Source of the DNA: Gottfriedia solisilvae | GTDB taxonomy: Bacteria > Bacillota > Bacilli > Bacillales > Bacillaceae_G | Assembly: GCF_002128405.1 (NCBI RefSeq) | Contig: NZ_NETJ01000002.1 | Span: forward strand, 1 to 64,000 | Direction: 5' to 3' | DNA: 64,000 nucleotides | Part shown: positions 51,303-59,636 of the stretch, one piece after another | How the letters are laid out: each line of letters starts with the position of its first letter | How positions within the stretch are numbered: position 1 is the stretch's first letter | Notes under the pieces: model-generated | What the model was told of the DNA's origin: nothing | The model's input: only the letters and a program-made list of their open reading frames with translations | Databases searched by the model: none | Translations under genes and position numbers: made by a program

Positions 51303-51938
51303 ATGGGGAATAAGCCCATTGTTATTGGAATTGCTGGAGGTACTGGCTCTGGTAAAACATCTGTGACTAAGGCAATTTATGACCAATTTAAAGGTCATTC
51401 TATTTTAATGATTCAGCAAGATTCTTATTATAAAGATCAAACTCACTTACCGATGGATGAGAGATTAAAAACAAATTACGATCATCCATTAGCATTTGAT
51501 AATGATTTATTTATTGAACATATCAATCAATTATTGCAATATAAAGCAATTGAAAAACCTGTATATGATTATACAATTCATACTAGATCTTCAGAAACAA
51601 TCCCTGTTGAACCAAAAGAAGTTATTATTTTAGAAGGTATTTTGGTTTTAGAAGATGAGCGCTTACGTGATTTAATGGATATTAAAATATTCGTTGATAC
51701 GGATGCTGATTTAAGAATCCTTCGTAGAATACAACGTGATATTAAAGAACGTGGTAGAACAGTTGACTCAGTTGTGGACCAATACGTTAATGTTGTTCGT
51801 CCTATGCATAATCAATTTTGTGAACCATCAAAGAAATTTGCTGATATCATAATTCCAGAGGGTGGACAAAACTTTGTTGCAATTGACTTAATGGCAACGA
51901 AAATTCAGACTATACTTGAAAGAGTAAGTGTATTATAA
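51303..51938 (+). CDS. udk: Uridine kinase
   Basis: A 211-residue pyrimidine salvage kinase phosphorylating uridine and cytidine. The P-loop [14 protein letters not shown] (about residues 8-21), the substrate segment [28 protein letters not shown] and [17 protein letters not shown] are intact, as is [21 protein letters not shown]. It follows trhP2 after 20 bases, as in B. subtilis, and ends at a strong terminator. Confidence 0.96.
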   Translation: MGNKPIVIGIAGGTGSGKTSVTKAIYDQFKGHSILMIQQDSYYKDQTHLPMDERLKTNYDHPLAFDNDLFIEHINQLLQYKAIEKPVYDYTIHTRSSETIPVEPKEVIILEGILVLEDERLRDLMDIKIFVDTDADLRILRRIQRDIKERGRTVDSVVDQYVNVVRPMHNQFCEPSKKFADIIIPEGGQNFVAIDLMATKIQTILERVSVL

Positions 51939-51975
51939 TACCTTAATATGAGAGAATAATTCATAAATCATAGAT

Positions 51976-52015
51976 AAGAAAGATGGAGAAGGTCTAACTT
52001 CTTCATCTTTCTATA
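51976..52015 (+). terminator. Terminator after udk
   Basis: Stem AGAAAGATGGAGAAG / CTTCTTCATCTTTCT with one mismatch and a GTCTAA loop. The tail is weak in T (ATATAAAA). Confidence 0.75.
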
Positions 52016-52148
52016 TAAAAAGAATGCGTTTTCAAAAGTGAATGAATCATTAATTATTCTCATACACTGTTTGTACAACTATATTGTATAAACATAACAT
52101 TAGGAATTCTACATAAAGAAACGGTGGATACTAAAAGGAGTGTACAAA

Positions 52149-52625
52149 ATGGCTATTGAAAAAAAATTCCCTATGACATTAGCTGGGAAAGAAAAATTAG
52201 AACAAGAGTTAGAAACTTTAAAAACTGTAAAACGTGCTGAGGTAGTAGAACGTATTAAAATTGCTCGTAGTTTTGGAGATTTATCAGAGAACTCTGAGTA
52301 CGATGCTGCAAAAGATGAGCAAGCGTTTGTTGAAGGCCGTATTACAACTTTAGAAAATATGATTCGTAATGCTGAAATTATTACTGAAAGCAAGGAAGCT
52401 TCTGATACAGTAGCTTTAGGAAAATCAGTAACATTTTTAGAATTACCAGCAGGCGATGAAGAAACTTACGCAATCGTAGGTAGCGCTGAAGCTGACCCAT
52501 TCGAAGGTAAAATTTCAAACGACTCTCCAATTGCTAGAAGCTTATTAGGCAAAAAAGTCGGTGAAGAAGTAACAGTTTCAACTCCAGGTGGAGATATGCA
52601 AGTTAGAATTATTGCTGTTAAGTAA
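52149..52625 (+). CDS. greA: Transcription elongation factor GreA
   Basis: A 158-residue factor that enters the RNA polymerase secondary channel and stimulates cleavage of backtracked RNA. The N-terminal coiled coil ([60 protein letters not shown]) carries the acidic tip DLSENSEYD. The C-terminal FKBP-like domain ends in [14 protein letters not shown] is eight bases after AAAGGAG. Its terminator merges with the start of the next gene. Confidence 0.97.
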   Translation: MAIEKKFPMTLAGKEKLEQELETLKTVKRAEVVERIKIARSFGDLSENSEYDAAKDEQAFVEGRITTLENMIRNAEIITESKEASDTVALGKSVTFLELPAGDEETYAIVGSAEADPFEGKISNDSPIARSLLGKKVGEEVTVSTPGGDMQVRIIAVK

Positions 52626-52667
52626 TTAGCAATTGTTTAAAAATTTAAAATAATAGTTTGAAATAAG

Positions 52668-52703
52668 AACACCCCGTCTACAATGTAGATGAGGTGTTTT
52701 TTT
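52668..52703 (+). terminator. greA terminator that also contains the pbpI ribosome binding site
   Basis: AACACCCCGTCTAC pairs with GTAGATGAGGTGTT (13 of 14 positions, one of them G-T) around a 3-base loop, followed by seven T. The 3' arm holds GAGGTG (52691-52696), the only Shine-Dalgarno for the next gene, and the T-run is the spacer to its ATG. Confidence 0.85.
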
Positions 52704-54464
52704 ATGAAAAGACGAATTAAAGCCGTACTCATTTTGTTTTCATTTTTGTTTTCTGTTTTATTATATAGATGTTTAGATATTGGTGTTCTACATCAAAAAA
52801 ACTTTGGGCCAAGTAATGTTAATTTAATTGAGCGTAGTGTGGCTCAAAGAACATTTCAATTTCGAATTGATAATGGGCGTGGAAAAATCTTGGACCGAAA
52901 TGGAAAGCTACTAAGTGCGGCATATACACCAAAAGTAATATTGTTTCCATTTTTAAAAAGCATAGATTGGCCAATTGAGAAATTGTCTGCTATTACTGGA
53001 GTCTCTGAATATGATATTAAAAACCAATTCATTGGGAAAAAAGAACCTTTTACATTGAAAGGTATTTCGAACGAATTAACATCAGAAAAAATAGATCAAA
53101 TCAATAATTTACATGTATCTGGATTAATCTCTATGTTGTCACAAGATGAAGATGATCAGCAATTAGCTGAACATTTAGTAGGAATTGCAAGGGAAAATAA
53201 AGAACAATATGAAAAACAATATGAGAGTGACCGTGATTATAAGCCAAAAGAGTTTGGTGTAATCGGGTTAGAAGCACAATTTGAAGATTTTCTAAAGTCA
53301 GATGGAACATCTAATTTAATGCTTCATGTTGATAATCTAGGTAAACCAATGTTTGGAAATGAAGTAAAGTATGCAAAACCTAGTAATCCTTTCTATCCGG
53401 TCTCTTTAGAAACGACTATAGATAAAGACTTACAACAAATACTTGAACAAGCTGTCAATCAAGCAAAGCTACAAAAAGGAGCGGCTGTTCTAATAGATGT
53501 GAAAACAAATAAATTACTAGCTATGGTAAGTAGACCGTCTATGAACTATCAAAACTTATTTTCTCAAAATGATAATACTGCTACAAATTTTGCATTACAG
53601 CCTAGTACACCGGGCTCTGTCTTTAAAACTGTTGTAGCTGCTGCGGCAATTGATCAAGGAATCGTTCAAGATAAGCAAATGTATAACTGTGATAAGGATC
53701 TACGAGGTAATTATGAAAAAGATGAAGATAAAAGAAAAGGAAACTTAACCTTTCAAGAAAGCTTTTATGCTAGCTGTAATTACACTTTTGGACTTTTAGG
53801 ACAGAAATTATCATTAAAAAATAAAGATATGTTTGAAATGTATGCAAATAAATTAGGGATGAATGGTCCAGTAGGTTGGACAGGATCTGTGTATCATGAA
53901 GCAAGTTTTAGTCAATTTCAAAACGAAGGCAGTTCAACTTTCTTTGGTGGAAGTAAACCACTTGAGGGATTAAGAAATACCTCAATAGGTCAAAAGGATG
54001 TAAAAGTAACACCATTAGCTGTTGCAAACATGATGTCAACAATCGCTCGGGGAGGTTCACCAAAGCAAGTAAAGGTCGTCGATTCAGTTCTTTATAAGAA
54101 TGGTACAGAAATGTTTGCATTTGAAAATCAAACATTAACAGATGATTATCTATCACCGGATTCCATGCAGCAGCTGAGAGAAATGCTACGCGGTGTTATC
54201 ACAAGTGAAAAGGGGACTGGAAGAAGATATAGTAGTCTACCTTATACGCTCGCTGGAAAAAGTGGTACTGCTGAAACGAAAAAGGAGAAAGACAAAATTA
54301 CGGAACAGAACAAATGGTTTGCAGGATATTTTCCATATGAAAAACCACGGTATGCCTTTGCGGTCGTGAGCTTAAATGTGAAAGACGAAATTACATCGAC
54401 ATCAGATACGGTTACAAATTTAGTAAAATCTATCTATCAATACGACAAAACTCACAAAAATTAG
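52704..54464 (+). CDS. pbpI: Class B penicillin-binding protein, PbpI-like transpeptidase
   Basis: A 586-residue membrane-anchored D,D-transpeptidase. One N-terminal membrane segment (about residues 6-22) precedes the dimerisation domain (RIDNGRGKILDRNGKLLSAAYTP). The transpeptidase domain starts near residue 235. Active-site motifs are SVFK in STPGSVFKTVV (SxxK), SCN in FYASCNYTF (SxN) and KSGT in LAGKSGTAET (KTG type). It matches B. subtilis yrrR in position between greA and yrrS. Its only visible ribosome site lies in the greA terminator hairpin. Confidence 0.92.
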   Translation: MKRRIKAVLILFSFLFSVLLYRCLDIGVLHQKNFGPSNVNLIERSVAQRTFQFRIDNGRGKILDRNGKLLSAAYTPKVILFPFLKSIDWPIEKLSAITGVSEYDIKNQFIGKKEPFTLKGISNELTSEKIDQINNLHVSGLISMLSQDEDDQQLAEHLVGIARENKEQYEKQYESDRDYKPKEFGVIGLEAQFEDFLKSDGTSNLMLHVDNLGKPMFGNEVKYAKPSNPFYPVSLETTIDKDLQQILEQAVNQAKLQKGAAVLIDVKTNKLLAMVSRPSMNYQNLFSQNDNTATNFALQPSTPGSVFKTVVAAAAIDQGIVQDKQMYNCDKDLRGNYEKDEDKRKGNLTFQESFYASCNYTFGLLGQKLSLKNKDMFEMYANKLGMNGPVGWTGSVYHEASFSQFQNEGSSTFFGGSKPLEGLRNTSIGQKDVKVTPLAVANMMSTIARGGSPKQVKVVDSVLYKNGTEMFAFENQTLTDDYLSPDSMQQLREMLRGVITSEKGTGRRYSSLPYTLAGKSGTAETKKEKDKITEQNKWFAGYFPYEKPRYAFAVVSLNVKDEITSTSDTVTNLVKSIYQYDKTHKN

Positions 54465-54531
54465 ACTATTTAGTATTAATGGACTCTATGATAAAATAGG
54501 GAAAATTAGTTGTTTTTGGGGGATTTTGTCA

Positions 54532-55131
54532 ATGGCTTCAGTAGAAAAGAATGGAAGGGTTCGCAAGCTAAGAAGAGAACGTAGAGGAAATTATTTTTTC
54601 CGTATTCTATTAGTTCCGCTAATCATTGGTATCGTTTATTTAGGCGTAAAAATATCTATGCCCATTATTGAACAACAAAAAATCGAGCCGAAGCAAGCGA
54701 TAGCGGATTACAATACCACAGCTATGGAATCAAAACCGATTGCAACAGATGAACCGAATCCTTACCAAGCAAAATTTAGAGATAAAGTAAATGAAATCAT
54801 AAAAAATTCAATTGAAGATGAAAATATCATTCAATCAACTGTGAAAGAATGGAAACCAACTGCCACTTCACAAAACGGTGAGCATATCGTTCAATACAGT
54901 TTTCAATCTAATGATTTCTACGAAATGGAAGAAGCCGTTTCTAATGCGATTTCATTAACGAAAAAAGATTTTTCAGTATGGCATCTTGGAAGAGGATATG
55001 ATGATCAAAGTGTAAAGATGTTTGTCGCAACGACAGACCTTACATATAAGTATGTTGTGCATTTACATTGGGTAGAAAATGAAGGTTGGCTGCCAATCCT
55101 TGTACAAGAAGTGAAGGAATTATCTTATTAA
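54532..55131 (+). CDS. yrrS: DUF1510-family membrane protein (YrrS-like)
   Basis: A 199-residue protein with a very basic cytoplasmic start (RVRKLRRERRGN), one membrane segment (about residues 24-44, FFRILLVPLIIGIVYLGVKI), a short linker shorter than in B. subtilis YrrS, and a C-terminal DUF1510 domain (about 110-199: STVKEWKPTATSQNGEHIVQYSFQSND...WHLGRGYDDQSVKMFVATTD). Function unknown; adjacency to the class B PBP suggests a cell-wall role. ATG follows GGGGGA. Confidence 0.88.
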   Translation: MASVEKNGRVRKLRRERRGNYFFRILLVPLIIGIVYLGVKISMPIIEQQKIEPKQAIADYNTTAMESKPIATDEPNPYQAKFRDKVNEIIKNSIEDENIIQSTVKEWKPTATSQNGEHIVQYSFQSNDFYEMEEAVSNAISLTKKDFSVWHLGRGYDDQSVKMFVATTDLTYKYVVHLHWVENEGWLPILVQEVKELSY

Positions 55132-55200
55132 TACTTTTTATAGATTTACGATATTTCATGTTGACTTCCATGATGAGGTTCGAACAAAATATTGTTTATC

Positions 55201-55253
55201 AAGCAGTAGATTTCTCAACTAATTAATAGTGAGAAAGTCTTCTGCTTGTTTCT
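55201..55253 (+). terminator. Terminator after pbpI-yrrS
   Basis: A long imperfect stem, AAGCAGTAGATTTCTCA / TGAGAAAGTCTTCTGCTT, with an inner CTA/TAG pairing and GTTTCT tail. Confidence 0.75.
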
Positions 55254-55325
55254 ATGCGATATAGGTGTAGGATTTGATTGTGTGTGGTAAAATGATAAAA
55301 GTTTGATAGAAAGTAGGGATTTAGT

Positions 55326-56018
55326 GTGAAAATAGCAATTATTGGTGCAATGGAAGAAGAAGTGCACGTATTACGTGATAAATTAGATAACTTAAAAAAA
55401 GAAGAAGTTGCTGGATCAGAATATAATGTTGGTACATATGAAGGAAAAGAAGTCGTATTATTAAAATCAGGTATTGGTAAAGTAAATGCTGCAATGGCAA
55501 CTGCTATTTTGTTAGAAAAATACCAACCAGACGTAGTCATTAATACTGGTTCTGCTGGTGGGTTACATACTGATCTTAATGTTGGTGATGTTGTTATTTC
55601 TACAGAAGTACGTCATCATGATGTTGACGTAACTGCATTTAATTATGAGTACGGACAAGTTCCAGGAATGCCTGCAGCGTTTCCAGCAGACGAGAAATTA
55701 AAAGAAATTGCTAAAAAATGTGCAGAAAAAGTAAATGGAATCCAAGTAGTTGAAGGTTTAATCGTAACTGGTGATTCATTTATGAATGATCCTGTAAGAG
55801 TTGAGTTTGTAAAAGGAAAATTCGGTGATCTGTATGCAGTAGAAATGGAAGCAGCGGCTATTGCTCAAGTTTGTTATGCATTTAAGGTACCTTTTGTTGT
55901 AACTCGTGCATTATCAGATATTGCTGGTAAGGAATCAAGCATATCATTTGATCAATTTATTCACACAGCGGCTGTCAATTCTACTCTGATGGTAGAAGAA
56001 ATGATTAAAGCTCTATAA
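55326..56018 (+). CDS. mtnN: 5'-methylthioadenosine/S-adenosylhomocysteine nucleosidase
   Basis: A 230-residue hydrolase that removes adenine from MTA and SAH, recycling methionine and supplying the LuxS precursor. Catalytic motifs are intact: IIGAMEEEV with the general-acid Glu, [25 protein letters not shown] and the ALSDIAG Asp near residue 197. It starts at GTG. In B. subtilis this gene is followed by mccA, mccB and yrhC; here mccAB are absent and yrhC is 6.6 kb away. Confidence 0.96.
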   Translation: MKIAIIGAMEEEVHVLRDKLDNLKKEEVAGSEYNVGTYEGKEVVLLKSGIGKVNAAMATAILLEKYQPDVVINTGSAGGLHTDLNVGDVVISTEVRHHDVDVTAFNYEYGQVPGMPAAFPADEKLKEIAKKCAEKVNGIQVVEGLIVTGDSFMNDPVRVEFVKGKFGDLYAVEMEAAAIAQVCYAFKVPFVVTRALSDIAGKESSISFDQFIHTAAVNSTLMVEEMIKAL

Positions 56019-56108
56019 GCAGTAAAGATGCCTTTTTTGAAAAGGAGAGTCTCTAGAACGAATAGGGATAGAATCGACAAGTAAGGTACAATTATACGCT
56101 TTTATTAA

Positions 56109-56149
56109 GAAAACAAGCAGCCACGTAATTGTGTCTGCTTGTTTTTTTC
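56109..56149. terminator. Bidirectional terminator between mtnN and the GyrI-like genes
   Basis: AAACAAGCAG-CAC / GTG-CTGCTTGTTT stem, with A-rich sequence left and TTTTTTTCTT right, serving converging genes. Confidence 0.85.
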
Positions 56150-56152
56150 TTA

Positions 56153-56629
56153 TTATTTTTTAACGACAGGTACCCAAAATTCACCGTAGAAAGTGCCGTC
56201 GCCGTTATCTTTACGATAAGTCGCATTTGGACCGCCAACGTAAGCATAGTCAGTGATTTGGGCCAAGACTTCGCCAAAAGCACGGTATGTTAGCTGATCA
56301 AACAAAGTTTCCTTGTCGCCATTTCCTGCGACCACGATGTAATCACCCTCTGGAAATTCGATGATGCGCGTTGCGTCAGCCACTGATTTACCAGCTTCTA
56401 CTGCAAAATAATTCCACGGTTTACCTTGATAAACTTCGTTGACTGACCATTCTCGATCGTCTTTTGCTGCGTCTTTGAGCTTATCAAAACGCCCGTCAGC
56501 CTTGAGTATGCCCCAAAACTCAGTTTTTTCTTTTTGCATTGCTTTCATGTCTTGAAAATTCGACTGGATTGAAAAACCATAAGCGGTCAATGTGAATGAT
56601 TTTTTATGTTCAAGTGTGTAATTAGCCAT
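56153..56629 (-). CDS. GyrI-like effector-binding domain protein, paralogue 1
   Basis: A 158-residue stand-alone GyrI-like/AraC effector-binding domain: about two beta-alpha-beta-beta-beta units, ending in the diagnostic FYGEFWVPVVKK. There is no DNA-binding domain. Such proteins bind hydrophobic cations or inhibitors; some hydrolyse or sequester them. It is clearly a paralogue of the next gene (shared GDYIVVAGNG, ITDYAYVGGPNATY and FYGE patterns). ATG is seven bases after AAAGGAG. Codon use is richer in GC than the surrounding genome, suggesting transfer. Confidence 0.8.
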   Translation of the reverse strand: MANYTLEHKKSFTLTAYGFSIQSNFQDMKAMQKEKTEFWGILKADGRFDKLKDAAKDDREWSVNEVYQGKPWNYFAVEAGKSVADATRIIEFPEGDYIVVAGNGDKETLFDQLTYRAFGEVLAQITDYAYVGGPNATYRKDNGDGTFYGEFWVPVVKK

Positions 56630-56859
56630 ATGAGTACTCCTTTTCTCTAGGTTAATTTTCTGTGGTCGGGCTCCGCTAAAAAATACCAACGAAACCCAAA
56701 TTGATCAAGCAAAAAGCCCTATATACCACCTAAAGCTTACAGTGTATTCTGCTCAGTATCAACGACTTTTTCCCAAAAGGGCGTTCAGCTCATGATAAAT
56801 TTAGAGAGTTTTTCAAGTGTTTTTCCTCTTAAATTAGGGTCTGTCAATTTTGACAGAAT
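56630..56859. other. Spacer between the two GyrI-like paralogues
   Basis: A 230-base gap with no gene. It contains a TCTGTCAA/TTGACAGA hairpin near 56843-56861, just after the upstream paralogue, possibly a weak terminator. GC-rich patches (GGTCGGGCTCCGC) suggest remnants of the same transferred block. Confidence 0.4.
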
Positions 56860-57339
56860 TTAGCCTTCGATTTTTTTTACACGAAGCCACATTTCTCCGT
56901 AGAATTCACCGTTTTCAGCTGATTTGACGAATGTTGAATTACCTGGACCAACGTATTTGTAGTCTGTGATTTCTTGCAACATGCCGCTGAAAACCTTGCC
57001 TGTGATTTCGTCAGCAAGGCGATCTTTGTTAGTGCCAGTGCCAGGCACGACTAAGTAGTCGCCAGCGAGGAAATCGAGTACGACCGCCCCTTCCACGTCG
57101 AACTCACCCATCACGCCAAAGCCGCGCCAAGCCTTGTGATCGATGATGTAGTTGATTTGATATTCTTGCCCATCAGCTATCGCGAGAAGTTCAGCAAGCT
57201 TGCCATTTTCAGTGATTTCAGCTTTTTTCGCTGCAGTTTTTGCTACATTACCTGCCCAGTCGTTATAGTCTTCAAGTGAAACACCGAAAGCAGTCATTTT
57301 GTAGTTTTCTGAAATAGTTTTGATTGAGTATTTAGTCAT
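56860..57339 (-). CDS. GyrI-like effector-binding domain protein, paralogue 2
   Basis: A 159-residue single-domain GyrI-like protein, the first gene of the reverse pair. Its C-terminus FYGEMWLRVKKIEG corresponds to the domain's usual G-x-E-x-W ending. It aligns along its length with paralogue 1 but with clear divergence, so the duplication is old. AAAGGAGAG precedes the ATG. The GTATCA-N5-TGATAC palindrome lies about 55-70 bases upstream, between it and the divergent WYL-type regulator, which probably controls it. Ligand unknown. Confidence 0.8.
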   Translation of the reverse strand: MTKYSIKTISENYKMTAFGVSLEDYNDWAGNVAKTAAKKAEITENGKLAELLAIADGQEYQINYIIDHKAWRGFGVMGEFDVEGAVVLDFLAGDYLVVPGTGTNKDRLADEITGKVFSGMLQEITDYKYVGPGNSTFVKSAENGEFYGEMWLRVKKIEG

Positions 57340-57394
57340 TTTGTTCTCTCCTTTGTGGATTTATTCTTTACAAGTTTGATTCTATTTGCCAAAT

Positions 57395-57411
57395 GTATCA
57401 AAAAATGATAC
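57395..57411. promoter_or_regulatory. Palindrome between the GyrI-like gene and the WYL regulator
   Basis: GTATCAAAAAATGATAC is a perfect 6-5-6 inverted repeat. The half-site TGATAC recurs at 57540-57545, overlapping a -10-like TACAAT just before the regulator's ATG. A probable operator for the divergent regulator. Confidence 0.6.
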
Positions 57412-57554
57412 TTTTTTTCGGAAATCAAATAAATGAAGTTTTATTAACCTTTCCCCAGAAAAATTAAAATTTAAATAATGATAAGCTTAATGTAAATAAG
57501 ATTTTACTGTCATTACTGATATTTAATTTGCTACATTTTTGATACAATAAAAAT

Positions 57555-58523
57555 ATGAAGAAAATAGAACGAGTAAACCTAATCATGCGCTATATAAATA
57601 ATCGTGCACATTTTACGATTGCCGAGATTCAGAGAGAGTTCAAGATATCCCGCGCGACGGCGATCCGCGACATTAACGAGATTCAAGCGATGGGATTTCC
57701 ACTGACGTCGGAGCTAGGGCGAGGTGGAGGCTACTTTGTCCTGCAAAATCAGTATCTGCCCGCTACCCGCTTTACGCCAGATGAACTGAAGGCGATGTTT
57801 ATCAGCTTTATAGCCTCGAAAAATTCACAGCTACCTTATCTGCAAAATCGCCGCTCAATCACTGAAAAACTCATCGGCATCGCGTCTCAAACCCAACAAG
57901 ACGAGCTAATCGAGCTGAACAATATCTTGCTTTTTGAAAATACAAATCCTGCCAATCCGAATCTTTTGGAGCTGGATGATGCTGCGCCTGCGGAGCTGAA
58001 CAAACTGATTTCTCTTGCTGTACGTGATAAGCATTTGCGTGTGACTTATGAGCTGACTCCTGGCTGGCCGCAGTTGATGGACGTTTATTTACTGCATATT
58101 TTTAACTCAAACGCTCAGTGGCTAGTCGAAGTTTATGATTTTGATTCGGAGGAGTTTCGTTATTTGCCTGTTGAAATGTTGCGGGATTCGGCAATTTCTG
58201 AACAGAAGATGAAGTGGTCTGAGCAAGAAATTTTAAATAAAAAACTACTTTTTGCACGTGAGTCCAATCTAGTTGTGAAGCTTGATACGACCGGAATTCA
58301 GCGCTTTAAGCGTATGCACCCGCCGGGGATTATTTTATCATTTACTGGGATGTTTCAGTCGAGTGGAATTTTCAATGTTCAACTGGATGTAACAGATGTT
58401 GAGGTGCTGGAGTATTATGCGGATTGGCTTTTGTTTTTGGGAAAAGGGGTCGAGTATGAGAGGATTCCTGATGAGCTGCGCATTATTTTGGAAGAGCGTT
58501 TAGCCAATTTAAGATTTCCTTGA
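57555..58523 (+). CDS. YafY-type helix-turn-helix/WYL-domain transcriptional regulator
   Basis: A 322-residue regulator. The N-terminal winged helix (residues 4-60: RVNLIMRYINNRAHFTIAEIQREFKISRATAIRDINEIQAMGFPLTSELGRGGGYFVL) is DeoR/HTH_11-like. A middle WYL-type domain (about 150-225) and C-terminal extension (about 230-320) complete the YafY layout. Two 60-base lines inside the gene contain 31 and 33 G+C, well above neighbours. No Shine-Dalgarno precedes the ATG, and a -10-like TACAAT ends seven bases before it, so the mRNA may be leaderless. It is divergent from the GyrI-like pair. Confidence 0.85.
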   Translation: MKKIERVNLIMRYINNRAHFTIAEIQREFKISRATAIRDINEIQAMGFPLTSELGRGGGYFVLQNQYLPATRFTPDELKAMFISFIASKNSQLPYLQNRRSITEKLIGIASQTQQDELIELNNILLFENTNPANPNLLELDDAAPAELNKLISLAVRDKHLRVTYELTPGWPQLMDVYLLHIFNSNAQWLVEVYDFDSEEFRYLPVEMLRDSAISEQKMKWSEQEILNKKLLFARESNLVVKLDTTGIQRFKRMHPPGIILSFTGMFQSSGIFNVQLDVTDVEVLEYYADWLLFLGKGVEYERIPDELRIILEERLANLRFP

Positions 58524-58586
58524 GTTTTTTATGAGATAGTATTAGTTTTACCAATTAATAATAATATTGTAAATTAAACGTGGAAG

Positions 58587-58634
58587 GGCCTGTCATCAAT
58601 GAGCAAAATTGTTTATTGTGATAGGCACTTTTTA
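58587..58634 (+). terminator. Terminator after the WYL regulator
   Basis: Stem GCCTGTCATCAAT / TATTGTGATAGGC with few mismatches and an ACTTTTTAT tail. Confidence 0.7.
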
Positions 58635-58688
58635 TGTCTAGATGAACGTTCAGAAGCTTGGCTAAGTATATAACAAGATTAATTACAA

Positions 58689-59402
58689 TTATGATTCTTT
58701 ATCTATTGGTGAAGTTATTTGATCTTTGTTCAAATCAAAATACAGTTGACCATTTGTTCCTTGAACACAATAAAAAACATCAGTCAAAGTTAATCCCCGT
58801 TGCTTTAATTCTGTAAAGATCCAACTTTTTGTTAAGTGGTGTTGAGTAAAATTTTTGGTAATAATTTGACCATCCATAATTAATTCAATAGGAAATGTTG
58901 ATTGTGGTGGAGTAGAGATACCCAAATCTTTTCTAGTTACATATCGATATGGAGGTTTTTTTAATACGGATAATTGTCCATCAGCTTCAATTAAAGCGTA
59001 TTCTACTTCGTCAATATCGAATATATCTTTTCTCCTCAAGGATTGATTTAAAGAATCAATTGTAAATTTTAATTTTTCCAAGTTTTTTTCAAGGATTTTT
59101 CCATCTTGTATAACAACAGTAGGTTCTCCATTAAATATTGCTCTAGCGTTTCTATTTTTCAATGAAACTAACGAGGCAATAAGAATAATTGTGCTAAAAA
59201 TTACTAATGCAGTAATAAAGTTACTGAAATGAATGGAAGTATTAAAAGTCATATTTCCAACAATAGATCCGAGTGTAATTGAAGCAATATAGTCATGAAA
59301 TGTCATTTGAGATATTGTTTGTTTTCCAAGTATATGTGCAATACAAGTAAGTAAAACAAAAGCTGATAGAGTTCTAAGTATGACTTCAAAAGTCACAATC
59401 AT
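58689..59402 (-). CDS. DUF421/YetF-family membrane protein
   Basis: A 237-residue protein with three N-terminal membrane segments (about residues 5-22, 36-54 and 60-80) and the conserved cytoplasmic domain GEPTVVIQDGKILEKNLEKLKFTIDSLNQSLRRKDIFDIDEVEYALIEADGQLSVLKK, then FPIELIMDGQII. It is a diverged paralogue of the YrbG-like protein near 12 kb. The ATG six bases after AAGGTG is used; a GTG three codons earlier overlaps that site. Function unknown. Confidence 0.85.
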   Translation of the reverse strand: MIVTFEVILRTLSAFVLLTCIAHILGKQTISQMTFHDYIASITLGSIVGNMTFNTSIHFSNFITALVIFSTIILIASLVSLKNRNARAIFNGEPTVVIQDGKILEKNLEKLKFTIDSLNQSLRRKDIFDIDEVEYALIEADGQLSVLKKPPYRYVTRKDLGISTPPQSTFPIELIMDGQIITKNFTQHHLTKSWIFTELKQRGLTLTDVFYCVQGTNGQLYFDLNKDQITSPIDKES

Positions 59403-59522
59403 AATAATCACCTTAGGGACATTTTATTTAATCTAGTATTTTTACTATTAGCTAATTACTGTTCATCCATTCCTATGCATTTTGCCTTAAATCAAATACA
59501 GTATCAATTTTACGAATTATTG

Positions 59523-59536
59523 AGTGAGTACTCACT
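59523..59536. promoter_or_regulatory. Operator O1 upstream of the ABC exporter promoter
   Basis: AGTGAGTACTCACT is a perfect 14-base palindrome, ending seven bases before the -35 hexamer. An identical copy lies just downstream of the -10. Confidence 0.85.
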
Positions 59537-59543
59537 TTTTTTG

Positions 59544-59572
59544 TTGACGCTAACTTATTTGACGAATATGAT
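59544..59572 (+). promoter_or_regulatory. Promoter of the ABC exporter-TetR operon
   Basis: TTGACG and TATGAT separated by exactly 17 bases, enclosed between two identical operators. Confidence 0.75.
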
Positions 59573-59575
59573 AAT

Positions 59576-59589
59576 AGTGAGTACTCACT
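59576..59589. promoter_or_regulatory. Operator O2 at the ABC exporter transcription start
   Basis: Second perfect AGTGAGTACTCACT, starting four bases after the -10 hexamer. Centre-to-centre distance to O1 is 53 bases, about five helical turns. A bound TetR here would block the polymerase directly. Confidence 0.85.
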
Positions 59590-59636
59590 CATTCTATAAT
59601 AATAATATAAGGACTAAATTGGAACGGAGGATGATG

